Shown here: positions 1 to 9,085 of the stretch, piece after piece
Layout: every line of letters begins with the position of its first letter
Numbering within the stretch: position 1 is the first letter of the stretch
Source of the DNA: Mariprofundaceae bacterium
GTDB taxonomy: Bacteria; Pseudomonadota; Zetaproteobacteria; Mariprofundales; Mariprofundaceae
Length of the DNA: 9,085 bases
Direction: 5' to 3'
Assembly: GCA_030950875.1 (NCBI GenBank)
Contig: JAUZQS010000272.1
Coordinates: forward strand, 1-9,085
Made by a program: the position numbers and the translations under genes
The notes under the pieces: model-generated
Told to the model about the DNA's origin: nothing
Database searches by the model: none
Seen by the model: only the letters and a program-made list of their open reading frames with translations

Positions 1-566
1 CTAATCGCAACAGCTTGTTTCTGCACTGCCGCCAAGGGTCGCAAAATAGCTTTTAATACCGATACCACCGCAATCAATGCAACCGCAAATGCCAACAGTG
101 AATACCACAACATATCTATCGCAGTTTGCCATAGTCGTTGATAGGCGAAACCCGCATTCGCCTCCAATTGCAAGCGCCCTGCCTGCCTCCATCCGGTGGT
201 GATAATCGATTCCACCCGCGATGTTTTAAGCTCCAGAAGATTAATAAACCATTGGGGAACCCCTGTGATTTGATTGGTGTTTTCACGCTCGATCAACATT
301 TTTCCAGCCATCGTAGTCAAGGATAGTGATTTGTAATAACCACTGTCAAAAAAAGCATTGATCATGGTATCCATTGCGGCCACATCTTTATGTTTGAGAT
401 GGGGTACCAATGATAGACCCAGTGAATCGGCTGCATTTTGGGTTTGTGTGCTCAATTGTACGATCAAATATGATCGTATATTATTCAAATTTATCCAAAA
501 TGATCCTGCAAAAACAAGTGTTAACGTTACAAGAATAAGTGTAATAAGCTGGCGTGATAAGGTCAT
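1..566 (-). CDS. lapD: LapD, c-di-GMP receptor of the Lap biofilm switch (N-terminal part, cut by window edge)
   Basis: LapD is an inner-membrane receptor that, when its cytoplasmic degenerate GGDEF-EAL part binds c-di-GMP, sequesters the periplasmic protease LapG and so keeps the surface adhesin intact. Only the first 188 codons are visible; the reading frame is open to the window edge. Seen here: a membrane segment at residues about 6-25, a periplasmic domain at about 26-150 of the LapD_MoxY_N type, with the family-typical stretches SLGLSLVPHL (48-57), SGYY (75-78), GVPQWF (102-107) and GWRQAGR (125-131), a second membrane segment at about 152-173, and the start of a HAMP linker (LRPL, 175-178). 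The ATG at 566 follows an AGGA ribosome site and lies 12 bases after the lapG stop, so the two are probably one transcript. The GGDEF and EAL domains lie outside the window, so their state is inferred. The family call is firm; a plain GGDEF-EAL enzyme with the same sensor is the only alternative. Confidence 0.92.
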   Translation of the reverse strand, partial: MTLSRQLITLILVTLTLVFAGSFWINLNNIRSYLIVQLSTQTQNAADSLGLSLVPHLKHKDVAAMDTMINAFFDSGYYKSLSLTTMAGKMLIERENTNQITGVPQWFINLLELKTSRVESIITTGWRQAGRLQLEANAGFAYQRLWQTAIDMLWYSLLAFAVALIAVVSVLKAILRPLAAVQKQAVAI

Positions 567-578
567 AATCGTATCCTA

Positions 579-1274
579 TTATTGCATCATTTTCTTGGTA
601 GTGTAACTCTTACCAAGGTTGCGTTCCTGTTTTAAGCGCACTTTCAAATCGCGCCATAAATTGATACGCCCAGAACCACCCGCCACTTGGCGACCCTGCC
701 CACGTTCTTTTGACATCCATAAGTCTTTACCATTAAAACTATAGATTGGCAGCAAATCATCCCGTTGGGAGGCTGGTCGAATCTCCGGAATTAAATTATC
801 CAAGATCAACGGATCACTTTCCGGTGTCACATAATACGCTAGCACCATATGCGCTTGATTCAGCTTTAATGCTTTTACATACGTAATACGCAACTTTTCA
901 TCAGGCACACCCAATTCACGTAGGGTGAAATATTTTGCAATAGCAAAGTCTTCACAATCGCCACCATTGGTGGTTAAAAACTCTATAGGCGTAGCCCAAT
1001 AATCATTAAGATGCCAATGTTTCATATCCGATATAAAGGGTACTTTGTTAAAGAAAAAATTAACTGTATATAACTTTTGAAAGTCATCATAGCCTTGACT
1101 ATTTTCAATCAGGTTCTGCCAATTCACCAGTTTATCCCTAGCCTTATCACCAAACTTTGCAGCTATAGAATCTAAATATTCCGGTGTGAATCCAATACTT
1201 CCAGCTATACTTACAGACACAACCAGCATCATACAAAATAATACCAACAGTTTTCGTGGATATTTTTTTACCAT
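579..1274 (-). CDS. lapG: LapG, periplasmic transglutaminase-like cysteine protease
   Basis: LapG cleaves the N-terminal region of a LapA-type giant adhesin in the periplasm, releasing it from the cell surface and ending biofilm attachment; LapD holds it inactive when c-di-GMP is high. The 231-residue protein has a basic start and hydrophobic segment at residues about 8-25 (signal peptide or anchor), then a Peptidase_C93 (BTLCP) domain. The catalytic triad is visible: C107 in GGDCEDFAIAK, H142 in NQAHMVLAYY and D159 in LILDNL, with spacing close to that of characterised LapG proteins. D106 and E108 flank the cysteine and match the calcium-binding acids described for the family. DYWATP (91-96) and the YSFNG segment (178-182) are also typical. 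Length is normal and the gene looks intact. The ATG at 1274 is the only sensible start but has no strong ribosome site. The target adhesin and its transporter are not in the window. Confidence 0.96.
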   Translation of the reverse strand: MVKKYPRKLLVLFCMMLVVSVSIAGSIGFTPEYLDSIAAKFGDKARDKLVNWQNLIENSQGYDDFQKLYTVNFFFNKVPFISDMKHWHLNDYWATPIEFLTTNGGDCEDFAIAKYFTLRELGVPDEKLRITYVKALKLNQAHMVLAYYVTPESDPLILDNLIPEIRPASQRDDLLPIYSFNGKDLWMSKERGQGRQVAGGSGRINLWRDLKVRLKQERNLGKSYTTKKMMQ

Positions 1275-1288
1275 TGGTTTATGGCAAC

Positions 1289-1306
1289 TTTTGAAGCTTT
1301 TGAAGC
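1289..1306. repeat. Two tandem copies of a 9-base unit upstream of lapG
   Basis: TTTTGAAGC occurs twice head to tail at 1289-1297 and 1298-1306, 15 bases upstream of the lapG start. It lies in the leader region of lapG. It may be a simple duplication; no regulator is recognised. The rest of the gap between nnrS and lapG (1275-1442) holds only a doubtful 36-codon frame and an imperfect inverted repeat at 1367-1394. Confidence 0.5.
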
Positions 1307-1442
1307 GTTGGTTTTTCGCATCGCGATATAAGTCACTACTCAGCAGTTACAGTGTTTTTTGGATAGGGTGATGAGCATTTTTCAGCCATCCACCTTAGCA
1401 TCCCAAAATCGACATTGACTGCAGCACATGATTTCATTCCGC

Positions 1443-2666
1443 TCATCCCCACTTTCCATCTATCCTTGGATTTATCAATATGGACATATACAACCACAAG
1501 AGCAAGACATATGCCATCATCCATAAGCCCTGCGACAGCGCGATCCAAACCACCAAATCATGGTCTGCTACCACCAATGGTGCAAACACCCGAACAATAG
1601 CCCCAGCCAACAATGCACCAAACACCATGGCCACGCCACGCGGAGGTTGCTTAATATTACGCCCAGTATGCCCTAGAGCAATGCGGGCAATCATACCAAT
1701 CGTCATCATACCAATCGCACCAACAGCAAAAGCATGCACTGCCAAAGTTGGTGAAATGGCCAGCCAAATGGATGCCGCTTTTAACACAAAGGCAATCACA
1801 ACCCATCCATATCCCACATACAATACCCACAACAGTGGGTGATTCCAAATATCCGGGTGGTACCAACCCCATAATCGAATCGCGTGCAATGCAGCCAATA
1901 CAAGCGCCAAACATCCAATCCAAACAGGTAAGGCGAAGAAAACATCCAAGGTAATAAACACAAGAAACAACAAAAAACATGCAAGATCAACCCACCTGCA
2001 GTTGCGTAACTTCACCCCATCAGTATCAATTCCCCGTTCAATGAACATAGGGATCAATCGGCGTGACAACACCAAAATCAATGAAAGCACCATATATAAT
2101 CCAATATACACACCCAAACGCTCTCCATCTGGAAACATACCAAGCACACCAAGACTATACAGCACATGACCGGGTAAAAAGAAGTACAACTTGCTTACCA
2201 CTACCATATTTTTCCAAAGCTTGGCCTGCACAATCGGCCATGTCAGCGCCACCGATAGCGCCACAATAAACAACCCATCACAAATCAAACCAAGTACCAG
2301 CATCGCATGATTCGGAAATAGCGGTGCAATCCGAGCCACCAACCACAACAGCAATAAACCCTGCAAGGAGCTGCCGTGCAAGGTCTGAATGCCTGTCCAA
2401 TTCCGTACCGCAGTGAGTAAAAAACCTGCAATCACAGCTAAAGCATAGCCATAAATCATTTCATGCGCATGCCAAAATGATGGTGATAATGGTTCAGGTA
2501 CAATATCTATTGAAAACACGATTTCAGCCATCCATAATCCCATTGCCACAACCGACCAACATGCTGCAGCTATAAAAAATGGTCGAAAACCCAGTCGGAA
2601 AAGTACCCAATCGTCCTTCTCTAAAGTTTGTTCGTGCGCTTGTTCTATTTCAATTTTCACATTCAT
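1443..2666 (-). CDS. nnrS: NnrS family haem-copper membrane protein
   Basis: NnrS proteins are multi-span inner-membrane proteins that bind haem and copper and are associated with denitrification and with protection against nitric oxide stress; the exact reaction is unsettled. From the ATG at 2666 the product has 407 residues, the usual family size, with about twelve hydrophobic segments. Hallmarks, numbered from that ATG: LFRLGFRPFF (about 22-31), WHAHEM (65-70) followed by a family-typical AVIAGFLLTAV segment and NWTG, RRLIPMFIERG (about 202-212), and HAFAVGAIGMMTIGMIAR (about 311-328) followed by LGHTGR. The conserved histidines are candidate metal ligands. The frame stays open up to 2867, but those extra 67 residues do not resemble the family and would cover two DnaA boxes, so I reject them. 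A GTG at 2660 lies six bases after a GGAG and fits that ribosome site better than the ATG; the true start could be two codons in. Transcription runs away from dnaN. No FNR- or NnrR-type palindrome was found upstream. Confidence 0.93.
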   Translation of the reverse strand: MNVKIEIEQAHEQTLEKDDWVLFRLGFRPFFIAAACWSVVAMGLWMAEIVFSIDIVPEPLSPSFWHAHEMIYGYALAVIAGFLLTAVRNWTGIQTLHGSSLQGLLLLWLVARIAPLFPNHAMLVLGLICDGLFIVALSVALTWPIVQAKLWKNMVVVSKLYFFLPGHVLYSLGVLGMFPDGERLGVYIGLYMVLSLILVLSRRLIPMFIERGIDTDGVKLRNCRWVDLACFLLFLVFITLDVFFALPVWIGCLALVLAALHAIRLWGWYHPDIWNHPLLWVLYVGYGWVVIAFVLKAASIWLAISPTLAVHAFAVGAIGMMTIGMIARIALGHTGRNIKQPPRGVAMVFGALLAGAIVRVFAPLVVADHDLVVWIALSQGLWMMAYVLLLWLYMSILINPRIDGKWG

Positions 2667-2670
2667 CTCC
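2667..2670 (-). promoter_or_regulatory. Shine-Dalgarno GGAG of nnrS
   Basis: GGAG on the minus strand touches the ATG at 2666 directly but stands six bases from the in-frame GTG at 2660. Normal spacing therefore points to the GTG, or to weak use of the ATG. It argues against the longer frame that opens at 2867. Confidence 0.5.
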
Positions 2671-2779
2671 AAGTAACTCTTGAACAGGATCGTTTGCATC
2701 ACTAAGATGATACCGCCCAACCCAGACCACGCTACCCAACAGGTCATAAAACACCAATGTCGTGCCCAATGGGATATCA

Positions 2780-2788
2780 TGTGGATAC
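2780..2788 (-). promoter_or_regulatory. DnaA box, one mismatch
   Basis: Reads GTATCCACA on the minus strand; it differs from TTATCCACA only at base 1. Confidence 0.55.
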
Positions 2789-2802
2789 CCAGCCTGATAA
2801 TC

Positions 2803-2811
2803 TGTGGATGA
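2803..2811 (-). promoter_or_regulatory. DnaA box, one mismatch
   Basis: Reads TCATCCACA on the minus strand; it differs from the consensus only at base 2. It is 14 bases from the preceding box and in the same orientation. Confidence 0.5.
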
Positions 2812-2870
2812 TTTGAGTATAACACGATAAAACGATAAGCTAGCGCATCATAAGTACAATGGCTCACAGA

Positions 2871-2879
2871 TTACCCACA
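2871..2879 (+). promoter_or_regulatory. DnaA box, one mismatch, inside an inverted repeat
   Basis: Reads TTACCCACA, one change at base 4. It is flanked by CACAGA (2865-2870) and TCTGTG (2882-2887), so the box sits in the 11-base loop of a possible 6-bp stem. Confidence 0.5.
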
Positions 2880-2893
2880 ACTCTGTGTACCAT

Positions 2894-2902
2894 GTATCCA
2901 CA
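2894..2902 (+). promoter_or_regulatory. DnaA box, one mismatch
   Basis: Reads GTATCCACA, the same 9-mer as the minus-strand box at 2780-2788 but in the opposite orientation. Confidence 0.55.
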
Positions 2903-2946
2903 TCACAGAACGGTAAAAATCATCGTTGTAGTAAAGCTTTAATGGG

Positions 2947-2955
2947 TTATCCACA
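2947..2955 (+). promoter_or_regulatory. DnaA box, exact consensus
   Basis: TTATCCACA, a perfect match, and the only exact copy in this gap. It directly abuts the next box, giving a head-to-tail pair next to the A/T-rich tract. Confidence 0.75.
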
Positions 2956-2964
2956 CTATCCACA
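2956..2964 (+). promoter_or_regulatory. DnaA box, one mismatch, tandem with the exact box
   Basis: CTATCCACA, one change at base 1, with no spacer after the box at 2947-2955. It lies 16 bases before the A/T-rich tract. Confidence 0.6.
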
Positions 2965-2980
2965 GCCCCTATGACGATGA

Positions 2981-3006
2981 CTAATTTTTTAAATAATAAG
3001 GAAAAA
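2981..3006 (+). other. A/T-rich tract, candidate DNA unwinding element
   Basis: Of 26 bases only three are G or C, with runs of T and A. It follows the tandem DnaA boxes and a C-rich spacer, which is where an unwinding element would be expected. It also forms the leader of dnaN, so it could simply be an A/T-rich ribosome-site region. Confidence 0.45.
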
Positions 3007-3017
3007 GGTAAGTAGGT

Positions 3018-4118
3018 ATGAACATAACAATATCCAGAACCGCTTTATTTCAAGCAATTCAAGCATGTCAAAGTATTGTTGAAAAACGTCATTCCATTCC
3101 AATTTTAGCCAATTTATTGTTAGAAGCATCGGAAAATACTTTATCGATCACCGCTACTGATTTAGAAGTTGGATTACGAACCCAATCTACAGCTTTGATC
3201 GAAGAAGCAGGTACAATCACTGTATCAGCCCATAAATTGATTGAAATTGTTAAAGAATTTGATTCTGAACATGATGTCATTTTAAAAACATCTGATAATT
3301 TTATGAGCATTTGTAGTGGTCGTTCCCGTTTTCGTTTGACAACGCTTCCAGCTGATGAATATCCAAATATTACAGAAGAAAGCACTGAAACGGTAATAAT
3401 GTTAAAAGGATCATCGCTTTGTGAGATGATATCAGCCACCAAATTTGCAATGTCAACAGATGAGACACGCAAATATTTAACAGGCACTTTGTTTGAAATA
3501 GATGACGATCAAGTATTACGCCTGGTCACTACAGATGGGCATCGTTTAGCTTTATCAGAAACACCATTGGAAGATAATATCAAATCCATATCCTGTATTG
3601 TACCCAAAAAAGCAGTATTAGAATTAAATAAGCTTTGTGATGCGCATGATGTTCAAGTGGAATTATCTATTAATGAATGTCAATTACGCGCCAAAATAGG
3701 TAGTACAGTATTTGTAACAAAATTAATTAATGCCAAGTTTCCAGTTTATCAAGATGTTATCCCTGTTGATAATCCTCATAGAATTGTGATTGAACGTACT
3801 GTTTTTGATCAAGTATTGCGTCGTAATATGATTGTTGCTAATGAATTTACCCATGATATTCGTTTGGTTTTTTCAGAATCTGGTATTGATGTTTCCGCCC
3901 ATAATACTGAACAAGAAGAAGCTGAAGAACATCTTGTTGTAGAATATAGTGGACCAGAATGTGCTATAGGCTTTAATGGTAAATATTTGCGTGATGTATT
4001 GGGTGCTATTCGTTCATCATCTGTATGTATTGATTTAAGAGATGAGTTATCTCCTTTGCTTATTTCTGGATCAGATTCTCAACAATCACGTTATGTCGTG
4101 ATGCCTATGCGTATTTAG
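3018..4118 (+). CDS. dnaN: DNA polymerase III beta subunit (sliding clamp)
   Basis: The beta clamp is a ring-shaped homodimer that encircles DNA and tethers the replicative polymerase and repair proteins. The product has 366 residues, matching the E. coli protein in length, with the expected three clamp folds (about 1-120, 125-245, 250-366). Typical stretches are ITATDLEV (44-51), LPADEYP (110-116), TDGHRLA (172-178), FPVYQDVIP (241-249), GKYLRDVL (321-328) and the C-terminal YVVMPMRI. The ATG at 3018 has a modest AAGG ribosome site nine bases upstream. It is the first gene after the putative origin; recF starts within ten bases of its stop, suggesting one transcript. The gene is visibly richer in A and T than purM: positions 3241-3300 hold only 13 G/C of 60, against 29 of 60 at 8221-8280. 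DnaA boxes in its leader could also link its expression to DnaA. I saw no clear promoter hexamers. Confidence 0.99.
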   Translation: MNITISRTALFQAIQACQSIVEKRHSIPILANLLLEASENTLSITATDLEVGLRTQSTALIEEAGTITVSAHKLIEIVKEFDSEHDVILKTSDNFMSICSGRSRFRLTTLPADEYPNITEESTETVIMLKGSSLCEMISATKFAMSTDETRKYLTGTLFEIDDDQVLRLVTTDGHRLALSETPLEDNIKSISCIVPKKAVLELNKLCDAHDVQVELSINECQLRAKIGSTVFVTKLINAKFPVYQDVIPVDNPHRIVIERTVFDQVLRRNMIVANEFTHDIRLVFSESGIDVSAHNTEQEEAEEHLVVEYSGPECAIGFNGKYLRDVLGAIRSSSVCIDLRDELSPLLISGSDSQQSRYVVMPMRI

Positions 4119-4126
4119 CCTTGAAT

Positions 4127-7779
<3,653 letters not shown>

Positions 7780-7803
7780 CGAATGGAATAGAGTTTAACG
7801 CAT

Positions 7804-7810
7804 GAAGGAG
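7804..7810 (+). promoter_or_regulatory. Ribosome binding site of purM
   Basis: GAAGGAG lies five bases before the GTG at 7816 and decides that start; the nearest upstream ATG (7802) opens a five-codon frame only. Confidence 0.85.
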
Positions 7811-7815
7811 TCGTT

Positions 7816-8862
7816 GTGACGAATAAGAAGAGTTTAAGTTATGCCGATTGTGGTGTAGATATTGATGCGGGAAATGCTTTTGTAGGGCGCATTAAAAAAG
7901 CTGTCAATAGCACTATGCGTCCAGAAGTATTATCTGGTCTTGGTGGTTTTGGTGGTTTGTTCAAACCAGACTTTTCCAATATGGAAGAACCTGTTTTGGT
8001 TTCCGGTACTGATGGCGTAGGTACCAAACTATTATTGTTGCAGGAATATGATAAACCGCATGTCGCAGGCATCGATGCGGTTGCTATGTGTGTGAATGAT
8101 TTGGCTGCTTTGGGAGCAAGCCCGTTATTTTTCCTTGATTATTTAGCTACAGGAAAACTAGCTGGAGAAACACTGGCTGGAGTGGTGGAAGGAATCGCTG
8201 ATGCCTGCAATAGCTGTGAATGCTCGCTGATTGGTGGAGAAACGGCTGAAATGCCCGGTATGTATGCAGATGGTCATTATGATATTGGCGGATTCTGTGT
8301 GGGGGTGGTGGACAAACCGAAGATGATCGATGGCAGTAAGATTAGCGCTGGTGATGTGATCATCGGTTTGGCATCCAATGGCCCACATTCCAATGGTTTC
8401 TCGATGGTACGCAAACTGTTGGAGATGGGTAAAGCGGATTTACTTAACGATGTACTATCCGATGGCCGTAAAGCCGTAGACGGTGTGTTAGCGCCTACCC
8501 GTTTGTATGTTCCGATAGTCAATACCTTGATGCAATCAGAAGCTGTGATTCACGGTTTTTCTCATATTACGGGTGGCGGTATGTTTGATAACTTTGAACG
8601 CTTACTCACCGATAATCTAGCTATAACCATTGATACTAGTGCATGGCCTGTGCCTGCAGTATTTGAATATCTACTCGGCTTTGCCGATGTGGCTCGTGAT
8701 GAATGCTATCGGACCTTTAATATGGGAATTGGTTTTGCAGTGATTCTGGCCGAGTCTGAAGCAGATAAGGTAGAAGAAATTTTACATCATGCTGGCGAAA
8801 CCACATACCGTATCGGATCGGTACATGTCCGTGATAATGAAGCTGTTACATTGATCAGTTGA
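7816..8862 (+). CDS. purM: AIR synthetase (phosphoribosylformylglycinamidine cyclo-ligase)
   Basis: PurM (EC 6.3.3.1) closes the imidazole ring of the purine pathway, turning formylglycinamidine ribonucleotide plus ATP into aminoimidazole ribonucleotide in the cytoplasm. The 348-residue product is full length. It begins with SYADCGVDIDAGN (8-20), the typical family start, followed by VSGTDGVGTKL (62-72), the MCVNDLAALGA segment (91-101), IGGETAEMPGMY (139-150), GLASNGPHSNGFSM (184-197), APTRLY (226-231), HITGGG (250-255) and FNMGIGFAV (301-309). These cover the ATP-binding N domain and the C domain of the PurM/ThiL/SelD superfamily. The GTG start is set by a strong ribosome site. It lies 36 bases after gyrB in the same direction, so it may be read from the dnaN-recF-gyrB transcript. 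The usual partner purN does not follow; radC faces it from the other strand. G+C content appears higher than in dnaN. Confidence 0.98.
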   Translation: MTNKKSLSYADCGVDIDAGNAFVGRIKKAVNSTMRPEVLSGLGGFGGLFKPDFSNMEEPVLVSGTDGVGTKLLLLQEYDKPHVAGIDAVAMCVNDLAALGASPLFFLDYLATGKLAGETLAGVVEGIADACNSCECSLIGGETAEMPGMYADGHYDIGGFCVGVVDKPKMIDGSKISAGDVIIGLASNGPHSNGFSMVRKLLEMGKADLLNDVLSDGRKAVDGVLAPTRLYVPIVNTLMQSEAVIHGFSHITGGGMFDNFERLLTDNLAITIDTSAWPVPAVFEYLLGFADVARDECYRTFNMGIGFAVILAESEADKVEEILHHAGETTYRIGSVHVRDNEAVTLIS

Positions 8863-8890
8863 TTGTTTTGACGTAACACAATAAAAAGCA

Positions 8891-8921
8891 TTCACCGCAG
8901 AGGACGCAGAGTTACGCAGTG
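8891..8921 (+). repeat. CGCAG-rich repeat element in the purM-radC gap
   Basis: After a TTCACCG lead-in, CGCAG recurs at 8896, 8905 and 8915, spaced nine and ten bases. A fourth CGCAG lies at 8947. From memory, sequences of the form ACCGCAGAGGACGCAGAG are scattered in many unrelated bacterial genomes; I could not check this. Only one element is present in the window, between two convergent genes. It is too short and irregular for a CRISPR array. Confidence 0.55.
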
Positions 8922-8988
8922 TGCTTCTGCACTTGAGTATTTTTAACGCAGAAATCGGGCAAATCAGGGGATGGGCTGAGTAGTTACC

Positions 8989-9085
8989 TCAAAACCAACC
9001 ATTTTCTTTGAATGACAACACATTGGTACCGGCGATAAGAAAATGATCAAGCACCTTAATATCCAAAGGTTCGCAGGCTTCTGCC
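8989..9085 (-). CDS. radC: RadC-family JAB domain protein, C-terminal end only
   Basis: Only the last 31 residues are in the window, ending at a TGA at 8989-8991. They read EACEPLDIKVLDHFLIAGTN and then VLSFKENGWF. The VLDHFLIAG core and the SFKENG tail match the C-terminus of RadC (UPF0758), a JAMM/JAB metal-binding-fold protein whose cellular role is unclear despite its old DNA-repair name. The metal-binding motif would lie upstream, outside the window. The gene converges on purM, with 126 bases between the two stops. The call rests on a short but characteristic tail. Confidence 0.85.
   Translation of the reverse strand, partial: AEACEPLDIKVLDHFLIAGTNVLSFKENGWF

Larger units (their letters stand above)
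2780..3006. other. oriC: Probable chromosomal replication origin (oriC)
   Basis: The gap between nnrS and dnaN (2667-3017) has no supported gene and holds six 9-mers matching the DnaA box TTATCCACA: one exact and five with a single mismatch. Two are on the minus strand (2780-2788, 2803-2811) and four on the plus strand (2871-2879, 2894-2902, 2947-2955, 2956-2964). The last two abut each other and are followed by a short C-rich stretch and then an A/T-rich tract (2981-3006), the usual order of binding sites and unwinding element. dnaN, recF and gyrB, genes commonly found beside origins, follow at once, and genes diverge from this gap. Plus-strand composition also changes across it: positions 1501-1560 have 21 C and 9 G, whereas 4261-4320 have 16 G and 6 C, although coding direction contributes to this. 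The alternative is DnaA-dependent control of dnaN without origin activity. Confidence 0.68.

Noticed and set aside
1367..1394. Imperfect hairpin between nnrS and lapG as an intrinsic terminator
   Set aside because: The arms GGTG/CACC and ATG/CAT pair only with bulges, and no T tract follows on either strand.
2667..2867. Upstream extension of the nnrS frame by 67 codons
   Set aside because: The extra residues do not look like an NnrS N-terminus, no ribosome site precedes the ATG at 2867, and the stretch overlaps two DnaA boxes.
2667..2870. FNR/NnrR-type TTGAT-N4-ATCAA site upstream of nnrS
   Set aside because: No acceptable palindrome of this form was found.
2969..2986. DnaA-trio repeats after the tandem boxes
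   Set aside because: CTA occurs only at the two ends of this stretch; the triplets between do not follow the expected pattern.
3089..3487. Long antisense open frame inside dnaN, and similar frames inside gyrB and purM
   Set aside because: They lie opposite well-conserved genes, show no recognisable domains and have no ribosome sites.
7802..7819. Mini-ORF before purM (ATG AAG GAG ...)
   Set aside because: It has five codons only and overlaps the purM ribosome site and start; probably chance.
8917..8945. Intrinsic terminator after purM
   Set aside because: GTGC-TTCT-GCAC gives only a 4-bp stem, and the T run begins eight bases later.
8891..8951. CRISPR array
   Set aside because: The repeated unit is about 5-8 bases with 9-10 base spacing; there are no 25-37 base repeats or unique spacers.

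Overview
The window looks like chromosomal DNA from a Gram-negative proteobacterium of moderate to low G+C content. The evidence is a periplasmic LapG protease with its inner-membrane LapD partner, a GyrB of 808 residues (the long proteobacterial form with the extra C-terminal insert), and an NnrS protein. I cannot name a genus; a gammaproteobacterium or a related lineage fits.

Layout. Positions 1-2666 are on the minus strand: the 5' end of lapD (cut by the window edge), lapG immediately upstream of it, and nnrS. Positions 2667-3017 hold no convincing gene. This gap contains six 9-mers that match the DnaA box TTATCCACA exactly or with one mismatch, followed by an A/T-rich stretch; I read it as a probable chromosomal replication origin. 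Positions 3018-8862 are on the plus strand: dnaN, recF and gyrB tightly packed, then purM 36 bases later. Positions 8863-8988 are intergenic and carry a CGCAG-rich repeat. Positions 8989-9085 are the 3' end of radC on the minus strand.

How it fits together. dnaN (sliding clamp), recF (gap repair) and gyrB (gyrase B subunit) are the classic origin-linked block, here without dnaA in front of dnaN. Genes diverge from the putative origin, so all large genes near it would be transcribed with the replication fork, and plus-strand base composition turns from C-rich on the left to G-rich on the right. purM, a purine biosynthesis gene, appears to ride behind gyrB. lapG and lapD form the c-di-GMP-controlled switch that keeps or cleaves a large surface adhesin; the adhesin is not in the window. 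nnrS is a membrane haem-copper protein linked to nitric oxide stress.

I found no clearly novel system. The points most worth checking are the origin candidate without an adjacent dnaA, the CGCAG repeat after purM, and the start and tail of recF.
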